Below, piece after piece: positions 52,585-61,957 of a DNA stretch of 64,000 nucleotides (within the stretch, counting starts at the first letter, position 1; each line of letters opens with the position of its first letter). The notes beneath the pieces were generated by a model. That model was not told the origin of the DNA, searched no databases, and saw only the letters and a program-made list of their open reading frames with translations. The stretch lies in contig CAWCEV010000006.1 of NCBI GenBank assembly GCA_963794655.1, positions 372,001-436,000 of the forward strand, in the 5' to 3' direction. The position numbers were made by a program, and so were the translations under genes. Origin of the DNA: Roseiarcus sp963794655 (lineage in GTDB: Bacteria > Pseudomonadota > Alphaproteobacteria > Rhizobiales > Beijerinckiaceae).

Positions 52585-53449
52585 GTGCCTGTCGTCACCA
52601 ATCGCGACTATCAGATCAACTATGAGATCACGTGTCCCGGAAACGGACCCACCTTGCTTCTGATTGCCGGCCTTGGCGAACAGATCGGGAGCGTGGAGTT
52701 TCCCGACGAGCAATGTGAGAGTTTTGCGGCAGAAGGATTCCAGGTGGCCCGCATGGACAATCTCGGGTCTGGCCTATCAAAGCCGGCGAGCGGAACCGAT
52801 GAGACGTCGCCGCCCTTCACCCTCCTTGATATGGCCGACGACGTCGCGGCCGTTATTCAGGATCTGAAAGTTGGCCCTGTACACCTCCTGGGCGCATCAC
52901 TGGGCGGCTTTGTCGTGCGTTGGGCGACCCTTCGGCGCCCCGACCTGGTGCGCACATTGACGGTCGTGATGAGCGGGTCCGGCGCGGGACCTGGCGAAAG
53001 CGGTCCGCAACTCGACCCGGCGGTCGTCGCCGCGCTAATGCAGATGACGGAAGACAGGCCTCCGTCGGAGGCTGTCGAACATAGCGTCGGTCTGTGGCGT
53101 TTCCTGTGGGGAGATGGATACCAGTTCGAAGAGCCATGGGTCCGCGAGCGAGTGCGCCATAGTGTCGAGCGCGCATATCGATCGAAGGGGGTCCTCAAGA
53201 TCTCGGCGCCATCATGAGCGCGCCGAGCCTTTGGAGCGAACAGACGAAAATCGTAACGCCCACCCTCTTCGTTCACGGAGAGAACGATCCCTGCTTCCGC
53301 TTCGATCACGCTGTCGAAGCGGCGAAGCAGATTCGCGCGCGGATATCTGGATCGACCCGAAGATGGGCCACATCATGCACCGCGAGCAATGGCCCGAACT
53401 CGCGCGACGAGTTCACGGGCTTGCAGAGCGAGCTGACATAACCCCGTAG
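52585..53449 (+). pseudogene. Alpha/beta hydrolase, broken by two frameshifts
   Basis: From GTG 52585 (GGAG seven bases upstream) the frame shows LLLIAGLGEQIGSVEF, DNLGSGLSKPAS and the nucleophile elbow LLGASLGGFVVRW. This is a serine hydrolase of roughly 285 residues. Near 53200 the frame changes to MSAPSLWSEQ and TPTLFVHGENDPCF. Near 53335 it changes again to IWIDPKMGHIMHREQWPELARRV, which carries the catalytic His and stops at 53449. Two single-base changes would restore one protein. The catalytic Asp and His are lost from the first frame, so the product as read should be inactive. It lies downstream of the monooxygenase and may have been its operon partner. Confidence 0.8.
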
Positions 53450-53614
53450 CCTCAACTTTAGCGCTATCTGCGTTTTCACAGCCGTCGGTGACGAGATCGT
53501 TCGCCGGCAGCCGAGCTTAGCAAATCTGGGCGACGCCGCGGCGTCAGGCGCTGCGGGATTGTGAAGAACCTTCGCGAACCTCGTTGATCCGATGCGTCGC
53601 GCCTGGGTCGAAGA

Positions 53615-55207
53615 ATGTCGCGGCCCGCGCGAATCCGCGACGCAGCAATGGGTCCGAATCTGGGTGGAGTTAGGGAGGCGGCGTTGATTATCAGCGGCGA
53701 GAGACGCGAGAGCTACGAAGAGATGGAACTGCGCATTCGCCGGTCCGCTGCCGCGATTGCCAGCCTGGAGCTTGCGAACGGCGCGCCGGTCGCGCTCATG
53801 TTGAGAAACGATTTCGCGTTCTTTGAGTTAAGCTACGCTGCGGCCAGCGCCGGGGCGCCGGTGGTTCCGATCAATTGGCACCTTAAGGCGGATGAGGTCG
53901 CCTACATCCTTCGCGACAGCGGCGCCGAAGCGCTGTTTTGTCACACCGACCTGCTCGATCAGATTCGCGCGGCTATTCCTCACAATGTTCGTGTCTTCGT
54001 GCTTCCCACTCCGCCGGAAATCGCCATGGCGTTTGGCGTCGATGAGGAGCGCACGCGGACGCCGAATGGCTGGCTGGACTGGGAGCATCGGCGGGATGGC
54101 TACGAGCCGGCGTCCCCGTTTTCCGGCGGCCCCAATACCGTTCTCTACACGTCCGGCACCACCGGCCGGCCGAAGGGCGTCCGACGCCGGCCGATGGCCC
54201 CGGATGAACTCGCCGCTTTGGATCGCGTCTCGTCTCTGACGTACGGCATCCGGGCCGGTACCGAGCAAGTCGTTCTGTTAAACGGACCGATGTATCATTT
54301 CGCGCCGAATTCCTACGGGCTGCTGGCGTTCAGGCAGCGGCGCACGATCATCATGCAGGCCCGCTTTGACGCGGAGGATCTGCTGCGTCTTATAGAGCGG
54401 CACAAGGTCACCCACATTCATATGGTGCCGACCATGTTCGTGAGGCTGCTTCGGTTGCCGCCGGAGATTCGCGCGCGGTACGATGTCTCCTCTCTCCGCT
54501 TCGTCGTCCATGGGGCAGCCCCATGCCCGATAGCGGTCAAGCAGGCGATGATCGCGTGGTGGGGACCCGTCATCCACGAGTATTTTGGCTCGACGGAGAC
54601 CGGCATTCCGATTTGGCACTCCGCTGAGGAGGCTCTTCGCAAACCAGGCACCATCGGCCGTGTGACCGAAGGCGGCGTGGTCCGTGTCGTGCGCCCCGAT
54701 GGCTCGGCATGCGACCCCGGCGAGCCGGGCGAGATTTTTATGCGACAGATGGCGCTCGCCGACTTCGACTACCACGGTCTCCCAGAGGCCCGCGCGGAAG
54801 CGGGTCTCGATGCGCTCGTGAGTGTAGGCGACATCGGCTATTTCGACAGCGATGGCTACCTGTTCCTGTGCGATCGCAAGCGCGACATGGTCATTTCCGG
54901 CGGGGTGAACATTTATCCGGTGGAAATCGAGGGCGTGCTGATTGGCTTGGAGGGCGTCCACGATTGCGCCGTGTTCGGCGTTCCTGACGACGAGTATGGC
55001 GAGCGCCTGGTCGCCTGTATCGAGCCTGATAAGCAGGCCACGCTGAGCCCCGTTTCCGTCCAGACGTTTCTCAAAGAGCGCCTGGCCCATTTCAAGAGCC
55101 CGCGGGAGGTTTATTTCGTCCCCTCCCTTCCTCGTGAGGCCACCGGCAAGATCTTCAAGCGAAAGTTGCGGGACGCCATTCTGGCGACAGGCGCGCCGTT
55201 CAGCTGA
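53615..55207 (+). CDS. Acyl-CoA synthetase / AMP-dependent ligase
   Basis: This adenylate-forming enzyme of 530 residues (or 519 from ATG 53648) activates a carboxylic acid to its CoA thioester. Motifs include the P-loop TVLYTSGTTGRPKGVRR near 179-195, HEYFGSTETGIPIW (A5), VGDIGYFDSDGYLFLCDRKRDMVISGGVNIYPVEIE (A7-A8), and the catalytic Lys in PREATGKIFKRKL near the C-terminus. The class includes fatty-acid and aromatic acid ligases; the substrate is not clear. It is followed by transposon debris and has no intact operon partners. Confidence 0.93.
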   Translation: MSRPARIRDAAMGPNLGGVREAALIISGERRESYEEMELRIRRSAAAIASLELANGAPVALMLRNDFAFFELSYAAASAGAPVVPINWHLKADEVAYILRDSGAEALFCHTDLLDQIRAAIPHNVRVFVLPTPPEIAMAFGVDEERTRTPNGWLDWEHRRDGYEPASPFSGGPNTVLYTSGTTGRPKGVRRRPMAPDELAALDRVSSLTYGIRAGTEQVVLLNGPMYHFAPNSYGLLAFRQRRTIIMQARFDAEDLLRLIERHKVTHIHMVPTMFVRLLRLPPEIRARYDVSSLRFVVHGAAPCPIAVKQAMIAWWGPVIHEYFGSTETGIPIWHSAEEALRKPGTIGRVTEGGVVRVVRPDGSACDPGEPGEIFMRQMALADFDYHGLPEARAEAGLDALVSVGDIGYFDSDGYLFLCDRKRDMVISGGVNIYPVEIEGVLIGLEGVHDCAVFGVPDDEYGERLVACIEPDKQATLSPVSVQTFLKERLAHFKSPREVYFVPSLPREATGKIFKRKLRDAILATGAPFS

Positions 55208-55230
55208 TCAAATCCAGTCTGCAGTCCAGC

Positions 55231-55452
55231 TCATACCGGATCCCGTTGAGACCAACCCGCTGTGACCCGCGAGAGTTCCCGGTGAACTAGCCGCGGATGA
55301 ACCTCCGTCGGGACTTTGCCGCCGAGCGAGCTATGCGGACGCACGTCGCTATAGTCTCGACGCCAAGCCTCGCATTTTCGCCGCACGTCGGCGTTGATGG
55401 CCATCCGAACCGGTTGACCACGACACGTCACGCTGCACACATCGGACTGCAT
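55231..55452 (-). mobile_element. IS3-family transposase remnant (C-terminal end)
   Basis: A 73-residue frame contains RRKCEAWRRDYSDVRPHSSLGG followed by KVPTEV. This is the C-terminal ending of the IS3 group integrase-like OrfB, just after the catalytic Glu region. Upstream catalytic parts are missing and no terminal repeats were found. The surrounding 55208-55571 stretch has no other gene. Confidence 0.75.
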
Positions 55453-55571
55453 TTAACCGGGGTCTGATTGGTTCTCGGTGCAAGCTCAGAGGTACGGATC
55501 TGGTTCTGACCCCAGCGACGCCGCTTATCGGGGTCCAGCATCTGCCCAGCGAAGGCTAGAACGCGATCTGC

Positions 55572-56258
55572 TTAAGCGGAAACATATCCTGCGTTGATGA
55601 GATAGTTTGCGCATTCAGTTGGGGCGAAGCAGTCGAGCAGCGCGCCGATGGTCCGCCATGTGTCTTCGCTTGTCCGGGCGTCGGCTTTGCGCAGCAGGGT
55701 CTTCATGTTGGCGAAGGCCTGCCCGATCGGATTGAGGTCTGGCGAGTAGGCGGGCTGGAAGAAGGCGCACCGGCCATGCGTGCGCGTCATGTTGGTCTTG
55801 GCCTGCCCTCGGGCTTGACCCGAGGGTCTCGTCGATGAAGACAAGCCGCCTCGGATCGATCGCATCCTGACGCGCCTTCCACTGCTCACGCCGCCTGGCG
55901 ACGTCCGGCCGGTCCTGCTCGGAGGCGCGAAGACTTTTTTTGAACGTCACGCCCTCGTGCTGAAGAAATTTCCACAGGGCGAAGTAGCTCACCACGAGGC
56001 CGCGGTCGGCCAGCTCCTGAAGCAGAGCCCGCAGCGTCAGATCCGGGTTCTCGGCGATCCGCGCCAGAACCCACTCCCGCTCGCGCGCCACACGATAGGG
56101 CCTGTGTCCGCCACCTTCAGCGCCGCCGGACTGCCGACGGCGCGATGGCGCTGCGACCACTTCACCACGCTCGCCACAAACGTCTTGGCCACCGAGCGGC
56201 AGGGCTCCCCGGCCGCCACCACCCGCTCCCGAAGGTCCAAAGAATAGGCTCGAGCCAT
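55572..56258 (-). mobile_element. IS630-family transposase pseudogene
   Basis: Reading leftward from ATG 56258, MARAYSLDLRERVVAAGEP and SVVKWSQRHRAVGSPAA give the HTH region of an IS630 transposase. The frame then moves to HRPYRVAREREWVLARIAENPDL and ASEQDRPDVARRREQWKARQ with RLVFIDET (first catalytic Asp). After a palindromic insertion it moves to AKTNMTRTHGRC, which is joined directly to AYSPDLNPI and the C-terminal helix. About 100 residues between these parts are missing. It thus has at least two frame changes, one insertion and an internal deletion. It cannot be active. Confidence 0.85.
55806..55826. repeat. Small palindromic element inserted in the IS630 transposase
   Basis: CCCTCGGG (55806-55813) and CCCGAGGG (55819-55826) flank a CTTGA loop. 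The hairpin sits between the codons for FIDET and the AKTNMTR segment, where IS630 proteins read FIDETWAKTNMTR. It adds about 19 net bases and shifts the frame. Confidence 0.6.
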
Positions 56259-56518
56259 GCGTGCCGCCTCCAAAACCAGCCAGCACCTTGAATCTGACCC
56301 GCGCCCCTTGGGAAGCCCCCTCAATTCAGTCCAACAAGATCGCGCTCTAGGCGCGCCGTCGGCTTCACCTTCAAAGCCGAAAAGGTCTTGGCCGACGGAC
56401 GTCGGATGACGGTCGTCGCCGCTCAAGCCGAGTCCCTCAACGTGTTTGCGGTCGGGGACAGGTGTAGATACGAAATTGCGTGTTATTACTTAGGTGATAA
56501 ATAATTTGGGCTGCGATT

Positions 56519-58369
56519 CTATCCGGCTTGACGCGAGATCGATTGGTCGTCGCTTCGGTCCCGCTCAAGAGTGTTGACGCGCTGCATGTTCGACAGCGTG
56601 TCGGCAAGCGCCGCTTCGACGAGCAGGGCCGTTTCGGTCAAAGCCCCTTCGGCGTCCTGGGAAGCGACCTTTTCAAACACCCGGGCGTGGTCGGCGACGG
56701 GGTCATGGGCCAGGCTCAAGGTCGGCAGCATCATCTGCAGCTTGATCGACCATCGAAGCGTCGTCTGGATCGCCGGCCAAAGCGAGGACAGCGCCTCGTT
56801 GCTTCCAGCCGTCATCAACTCGCGGTGGAACGCCACGATGGCGTTGAGCCACGCCCCGGTGCGGGGATTGGCGCGGGCCATGCGCGAAAGGGCATCCGCC
56901 AATCGGCCGAGTTCCCCCTCGTTCCGTCGCATCGCGGCAAGCGCGGCGGCGCTCGGCTCGACGATCTTGCGCAGTTCGAACAGGTTTCGAATGAAGCCCT
57001 CGCCGGGCGCAAGCTCGAAATGCCACGCGAGCACGTCCGGATCGAGGATGTGCCAGGCTGAGCGCGGCGCGACCTTGGTTCCAACCTTCGGCTGGGCGGT
57101 CACGATTCCCTTGGCGGCGAGCGTGCGGATGGCCTCGCGATAAGCGCTTCTCGACACGCCAAAAGACTCGCTTGCGCTCTCTTCCCTGGGCAGAAGCGAT
57201 CCGGGAGCGAGCGCGCCCCTGATGATGTCCCCGGCCAGCCGATGGGCGAGTGAGCCGTGGAGCCGCGAACGGCTGGTGGTGAACAAGGGCTCGACATCGA
57301 CCAGCGCGAGCACATCCGGCGCCGTCTCGACATCAATGCTTTGCGCCGGACCCTTTTCCGCGCGGGAAAAATGAGGCACGCGCGAGGAGCGAGAACGCGC
57401 CGCGCCCTGCCCGCGTGCGCCGACGAATTGAACAATCGATCCCGCCGCCTCGGTAACGCTGCCGACCGCGCCGACGAAGTGCATGCAGCCATGGGGCAGG
57501 CTCGGCCAGAGCGAGAGCGAGACATCGACGCCCGCCTTGGTCAATTCGCCGTAAAAGGCGAGCGTGTCGTCCAGTAAGAGGTCGCATTCCGCGCCAATGC
57601 ACAGGGTCGGAGGAAAATCCGTGAGGTCGGCCGACAGCGGGCTGAGCTTCCTCGCCCGAATCTCGGGGGGAAGCTGGGGCGCATAGAGGTTCCAGAACCA
57701 TCGCATTTGTGGTTCGGAGAGGCCAAACCGCCCGTCCCCGTACAGCCGATGCGACGAGAGGCTCATCTCGGGCGCATAAGCGCCATAGATCGAAACGAAC
57801 CCCGCGATCTGGCGACGCTCTTCCAGCGCGAGGGACAGGATCGCGGTCGCGGCGAGATTGGCGCCGGCGGAGTCGCCGGCGACGAGGACGGGATGCGACC
57901 GGGAGCCGGCAAGAGTCTCGGAAAGAACGCCCGCGATTTCGTTCAGCGCCGTGGGATAGGGATGCTCAGGGGCGAGGCTGTACTCGATCTGGACGACGCG
58001 GCCTCCGGTTTCGGCGGCGAGCCAACGCGCGATGTGGTCATGGCTCTGAATTGAGCCCATGACCCATCCGCCGCCGTGGACGAATATCAGCGTCGCTGCG
58101 TAGTCATCGGGAAGGTAGAGGCGCGTCGCGACGCACCCCGCCGGAGTGTCTACTATTCGGTCCAGAGTTCGAATTCCGCGCGTCTCGGCGCCACGCGCCG
58201 CGAGGGTCGAGTATTCGTTGATCCAGAGACGGATGTGATTGAGGTCGAAGGCGCCATCGTCCTCGGCATATCTCTGTTCCGCGTGCATCGCATTCATCTT
58301 GTCAGACAAATCCGCGGCGATTATGCCGTCGCTTCTGCCGAGAGCATGCCTTTCGATCAGAAGCGCCAT
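56519..58369 (-). CDS. Fusion of an HSL-type esterase and a GntR/FCD transcription factor
   Basis: One 616-residue frame holds two complete proteins. Residues 30-315 are a hormone-sensitive-lipase-type hydrolase: HGGG at 98-101, nucleophile Ser167 in GDSAG, Asp263 in GAECDLLLDD, His293 in LPHG. After a charged linker (about 318-365), residues 368-435 form a GntR winged helix (SRLHGSLAHRLAGDIIRG, FGVSRSAYREAIRTLAAKG). Residues 450-595 form an FCD ligand domain with FHREL (His515) and His561; the usual metal-ligand Asp three residues before the Phe is Ile511. ATG 58369 has AAGGG five bases upstream; ATG 58297 is the alternative. It is divergent from a sugar ABC operon, its likely target. Confidence 0.85.
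   Translation of the reverse strand: MALLIERHALGRSDGIIAADLSDKMNAMHAEQRYAEDDGAFDLNHIRLWINEYSTLAARGAETRGIRTLDRIVDTPAGCVATRLYLPDDYAATLIFVHGGGWVMGSIQSHDHIARWLAAETGGRVVQIEYSLAPEHPYPTALNEIAGVLSETLAGSRSHPVLVAGDSAGANLAATAILSLALEERRQIAGFVSIYGAYAPEMSLSSHRLYGDGRFGLSEPQMRWFWNLYAPQLPPEIRARKLSPLSADLTDFPPTLCIGAECDLLLDDTLAFYGELTKAGVDVSLSLWPSLPHGCMHFVGAVGSVTEAAGSIVQFVGARGQGAARSRSSRVPHFSRAEKGPAQSIDVETAPDVLALVDVEPLFTTSRSRLHGSLAHRLAGDIIRGALAPGSLLPREESASESFGVSRSAYREAIRTLAAKGIVTAQPKVGTKVAPRSAWHILDPDVLAWHFELAPGEGFIRNLFELRKIVEPSAAALAAMRRNEGELGRLADALSRMARANPRTGAWLNAIVAFHRELMTAGSNEALSSLWPAIQTTLRWSIKLQMMLPTLSLAHDPVADHARVFEKVASQDAEGALTETALLVEAALADTLSNMQRVNTLERDRSDDQSISRQAG
58299..58309. promoter_or_regulatory. GntR-type operator candidate 1
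   Basis: TTGTC-A-GACAA is a perfect palindrome and fits the TNGTNNNACNA core of FCD-type GntR regulators. It overlaps codons 21-24 of the long form of the fusion gene, or the leader of the short form that starts at 58297. Confidence 0.5.
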
Positions 58370-58415
58370 TCAACCCTTCTCGAAAACTCCGACATTCGTC
58401 ATCCGAGTGTTGACG

Positions 58416-58426
58416 ATGTCTGACAA
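58416..58426. promoter_or_regulatory. GntR-type operator candidate 2
   Basis: ATGTC-T-GACAA matches candidate 1 except at the outer base. It lies in the divergent intergenic region, 104 bases before the binding-protein gene. The two sites are 117 bases apart centre to centre, close to 11 helical turns. Confidence 0.55.
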
Positions 58427-58529
58427 ATAAATTACCAAATCCCCGGCCACACCGCAATGGCCGCGCAGGACGCCGAACATCCGCGGTGAGCGGAATGAGG
58501 GTCTTCTGCCCTTAAAGTGGAGGAACGTC

Positions 58530-59519
58530 ATGAATTTGAGAGCCGCTCGGGATTTGGCGCTTGGGATCGGCGCGACGGCATTGATAGGGGCTGCGGGTTG
58601 GCCGGCCTTCGCCGAAGACAAGCAGCTATCGATCGCCTTCGTTTCCGGGCCGCTCAATGATTCATTTTTCCCACCCCTGTACCAGGGGGCTCAGGACGCC
58701 GCCAAGGCGTTGGGGGTGAAGCTGAACTACATTCCGATCGACGAGGCCGACATCGAAGCAACCTCTGCGCGGACCATGCAAACGGCGATCGCGCAAAACC
58801 CCGACGCTATCGTCGTCGGCGATTTCGTCACCAGCGTGGTCGACCCCTTTATCAAGCAGGCGGTTGCGGCGGGCATCCCGGTCTATGTCAACCAATCGGG
58901 ACAGGACCAGTGGGAGGCCGACGGCGCGTTCGGCTTCGTCGGCCAGCAAGGGCCGCAGGTCGGCCGCGTCGCCGCCGAGCGCCTTGCGAAGGCGGGCGCC
59001 AAAAACATCCTGTGCGTCATAAACGTGCCCGGCAATCCCTATCTACAGGCAATCTGCAAAGGGCTCGGAGAGAAGGCCAAGGAGCTCGGCGTGACCAGCG
59101 CCAATCTCGAGCTGCCGACCGCGGACTCGACCGACCAGGCCAAGGTCAGCCGCGACATCGGCGCCTATCTCCAGTCGCACAAGGACGTGGACGCAATCTT
59201 CACCGAGAACGCCGCCGTCGGTACGGCCGCGACCGCCGCGGTCGACGCCGCGCAGCTCACCGGCAAGGTCCATGTGGGCACGATGGAGATTTCGCGGGTC
59301 GCGCTGCAGCAGATCCAGAACGGCAAGATCGAGTTCCTGATCAACGAGCAGCCTTATCTTGACGGCTATTTCGGCGTCGTCTTCGCGGCCCTCTATGCGA
59401 AATATGGCCTCGCCCCCGTCGGGCCCGTTTCCACCGGCCCCAGCGTTGTCGATAAGAAAAACATCGACAAGATCCTTAAGGTCTTCGACACCTATCCGAA
59501 CGTGATCGGGTCAAAGTGA
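58530..59519 (+). CDS. CUT2-family sugar ABC transporter, periplasmic binding protein
   Basis: The 329-residue product has a Sec signal (about 1-28, cut after AFA). The type I periplasmic-binding fold follows: LSIAFVSGPLNDSFFPPLYQGAQDAAKALG, NPDAIVVGDFVTSVVDPFIKQA, GIPVYVNQSG, VDAIFTENAAVGTAATAAVD and INEQPYLDGYFGVVFAALYA. This is the RbsB/FrcB type for pentoses, hexoses or polyols. GGAGGAA lies six bases upstream of ATG 58530. It starts an operon with permease and ATPase genes in the order B-C-A, like the fructose transporter genes of rhizobia. The ligand is not determined. Confidence 0.92.
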   Translation: MNLRAARDLALGIGATALIGAAGWPAFAEDKQLSIAFVSGPLNDSFFPPLYQGAQDAAKALGVKLNYIPIDEADIEATSARTMQTAIAQNPDAIVVGDFVTSVVDPFIKQAVAAGIPVYVNQSGQDQWEADGAFGFVGQQGPQVGRVAAERLAKAGAKNILCVINVPGNPYLQAICKGLGEKAKELGVTSANLELPTADSTDQAKVSRDIGAYLQSHKDVDAIFTENAAVGTAATAAVDAAQLTGKVHVGTMEISRVALQQIQNGKIEFLINEQPYLDGYFGVVFAALYAKYGLAPVGPVSTGPSVVDKKNIDKILKVFDTYPNVIGSK

Positions 59520-59570
59520 CGAAAGCGCGGCGGCCGGCGCAACCGCCGCCGCTCTCTGCTGGATAGGGGA

Positions 59571-60638
59571 ATGCAGACGGAAATCGACGACGAAGACGAG
59601 GTCGCGGTCCCTGCCGCCGTGGGCGAAAACGGCCTCTCGCCCCTTCCGCCGGTCAGGAAGCGCAGCGCAATGATGAGTGCGCTCCTGCGGCCGGAAGCGG
59701 GCGGCGCCGCGTCGGCGCTGCTGGTCTTCATCTTCTTCGCCATCGCGGCGGGCCATAATGGCTTTCTGACCCCCCTCGGTACGGCGAACTGGCTCGGCAC
59801 CGCCGCCGATCTCGGCATTGTCGCGCTTCCGGTGGGCATGCTTATGATCGGTGGCGAGTTCGACCTCTCTGTCGGCTCGGTCGTCGGCGCCTCGTCGATG
59901 ATTGTGGCGATCTGTTCCGGCTACTACTCGCTCAATCCATGGATCGGTGTCGCCATCGCCTTCCTCTTTGGCGCTGCGGTCGGGGCGGCGAACGGGCTCA
60001 TCGTGGTGCGCACGAAGCTGCCCTCATTCATCGTCACCCTGGCGACGATGCTTATGGTCATGGGCGGAATGCTCGGGATCGCCATAGCGCTGACCGGCTC
60101 ATCCAGTATTTCCGCGGTGCCGTCGGGCTCGGCCGAATTCGTCTTCGCATCGAAGATCGCGGAATTTCACGTCTCGATCGTGCACTGGATCCTGCTCTCG
60201 ATTCTCGCCACCTACATCATGCAGCGCACGGCCTTTGGCAATTGGGTCTATGCGACCGGCGGCAGCGCCGAAACCGCGCGGCTCGCCGGCGTGCCAGTCG
60301 CGTTGGTCAAGGTCATCCTCTTCATCTGCACGGCGCTCGCGGCAGTGCTCAGCGGCGTCAACGAGACTCTAACATTCCAGAACGGCAATATCACGCTGGG
60401 CTCGCAATACGTCTTCACCGGCATCGCCGCAGCCGTCATAGGTGGCGTGCTGCTGACCGGCGGCTACGGCTCGCCAGTTGGGACGATGTTCGGCGCGATC
60501 ACTTACGGGATCGTCTCGCTCGGCGTGTTCTTCCTCGGCTGGAACGCCGACCTCGCCAATTTCTTCGTCGGCCTCCTGCTCCTGCTCGCGGTGCTCGCCA
60601 ACCACCGGCTGCGCCAGCTCGCCATGGGGAGGACCTGA
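59571..60638 (+). CDS. CUT2-family sugar ABC transporter, permease
   Basis: The 355-residue product has a cytoplasmic lead of about 40 residues and then eight to ten membrane helices. Markers include LGIVALPVGMLMIGGEFDLSVGSVVGASS (RbsC signature), AANGLIVVRTKLPSFIVTLATMLM, and the coupling segment GNWVYATGGSAETARLAGVPVALVK. It follows the binding-protein gene by 51 bases and precedes the ATPase gene by four bases. It is intact. It probably forms a homodimer channel. Confidence 0.93.
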   Translation: MQTEIDDEDEVAVPAAVGENGLSPLPPVRKRSAMMSALLRPEAGGAASALLVFIFFAIAAGHNGFLTPLGTANWLGTAADLGIVALPVGMLMIGGEFDLSVGSVVGASSMIVAICSGYYSLNPWIGVAIAFLFGAAVGAANGLIVVRTKLPSFIVTLATMLMVMGGMLGIAIALTGSSSISAVPSGSAEFVFASKIAEFHVSIVHWILLSILATYIMQRTAFGNWVYATGGSAETARLAGVPVALVKVILFICTALAAVLSGVNETLTFQNGNITLGSQYVFTGIAAAVIGGVLLTGGYGSPVGTMFGAITYGIVSLGVFFLGWNADLANFFVGLLLLLAVLANHRLRQLAMGRT

Positions 60639-60642
60639 AAAA

Positions 60643-61482
60643 ATGGCGGCCCCGATCGTCGAACTGAGAAACGTCACCAAGCGGTTCGTCGGCGTCATCG
60701 CGATCTCCAACCTGTCGCTCAGACTTCTTCCAGGCGAGGTGTTCTGCCTCCTCGGCGAGAATGGCGCAGGAAAATCGACCGTCATCAAGATCCTGACCGG
60801 GGTCGAGACGCCTACGAAGGGCCAGGTGCTGGTCGACGGCGAGGTGGTCCATTTCTCCAGTCCGCGCGACGCGCGCGAAAAGGGGATTGCGACGGTCTAT
60901 CAGGAGATCGGCACGCTGCCGCTGATGAGCGTGGCGCGGAACTTCGTCCTCGCCGCCGAGCCGCAGAAGGGTTCGGGCCTGTTCAAGAGACTCGACCTCG
61001 ACGAAGCCTCGCGGATTGCGCTGAAAAGCCTCAAGGAGCTCGGCATCAGCCGGGTGACGGATGGGAGCCAGCTTGTCGGCACGCTGTCGGGCGGGGAGCG
61101 GCAGGCGCTCGCCATCGGCCGAGCGGTGCATTTCGGGGCGCGGGTTCTGGTGCTGGACGAGCCCACGGCCTCGCTCGGGGTCCGCGAATCCGCCACCGTC
61201 CTGAGGCTGATCGAGCGGGTTCGGGCGCGCGGCGTGGCGGTCCTGTTCATCACCCACAACGCCTATCACGCACATGCCGCCGGCGACCGGTTCACGGTCT
61301 TGCGCCGGGGCGAAGCGCTGGCGACGTTTGAAAAGAACGAGAGAACGATTGGCGAAGTGATCGAATTGATGGCCGGCGGCGCCGAATTGAAGTCCTTGTT
61401 GACTGCGGGCGAGGCTCGGATCGCGGACCCGGATCGAGGTCGTAGAGCGACCGGCCCGGAGGGATCAGATGGGAATCGGTGA
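60643..61482 (+). CDS. Sugar ABC transporter, single-domain ATPase (FrcA-like)
   Basis: The 279-residue product has one nucleotide-binding domain: Walker A GENGAGKST (38-46), Q-loop VYQEIGTL, signature LSGGERQALAIGRA, Walker B VLVLDEPTASLG and the switch His in FITHN. Most CUT2 transporters use a double-domain ATPase; single-domain versions such as FrcA exist. The C-terminus past about residue 255 (ARIADPDRGRRATGPE) is unlike the family and runs into recombinase debris, so the natural end may have been replaced. ATG 60643 is preceded by AGGACC. Confidence 0.9.
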   Translation: MAAPIVELRNVTKRFVGVIAISNLSLRLLPGEVFCLLGENGAGKSTVIKILTGVETPTKGQVLVDGEVVHFSSPRDAREKGIATVYQEIGTLPLMSVARNFVLAAEPQKGSGLFKRLDLDEASRIALKSLKELGISRVTDGSQLVGTLSGGERQALAIGRAVHFGARVLVLDEPTASLGVRESATVLRLIERVRARGVAVLFITHNAYHAHAAGDRFTVLRRGEALATFEKNERTIGEVIELMAGGAELKSLLTAGEARIADPDRGRRATGPEGSDGNR

Positions 61483-61568
61483 GGCGGACGAACTTGGACA
61501 CGGCAGACTATCTGGAACTCCACGTATGCGGCTGACCTCGAAGCATGTGACAAAGGCCTGCTAGCTAG

Positions 61569-61957
<389 letters not shown>

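Noticed and set aside
56264..56518. Additional small genes between the IS630 remnant and the esterase-regulator fusion
   Set aside because: Frames are short, without ribosome sites or family motifs; the stretch looks like mobile-element flanking DNA.
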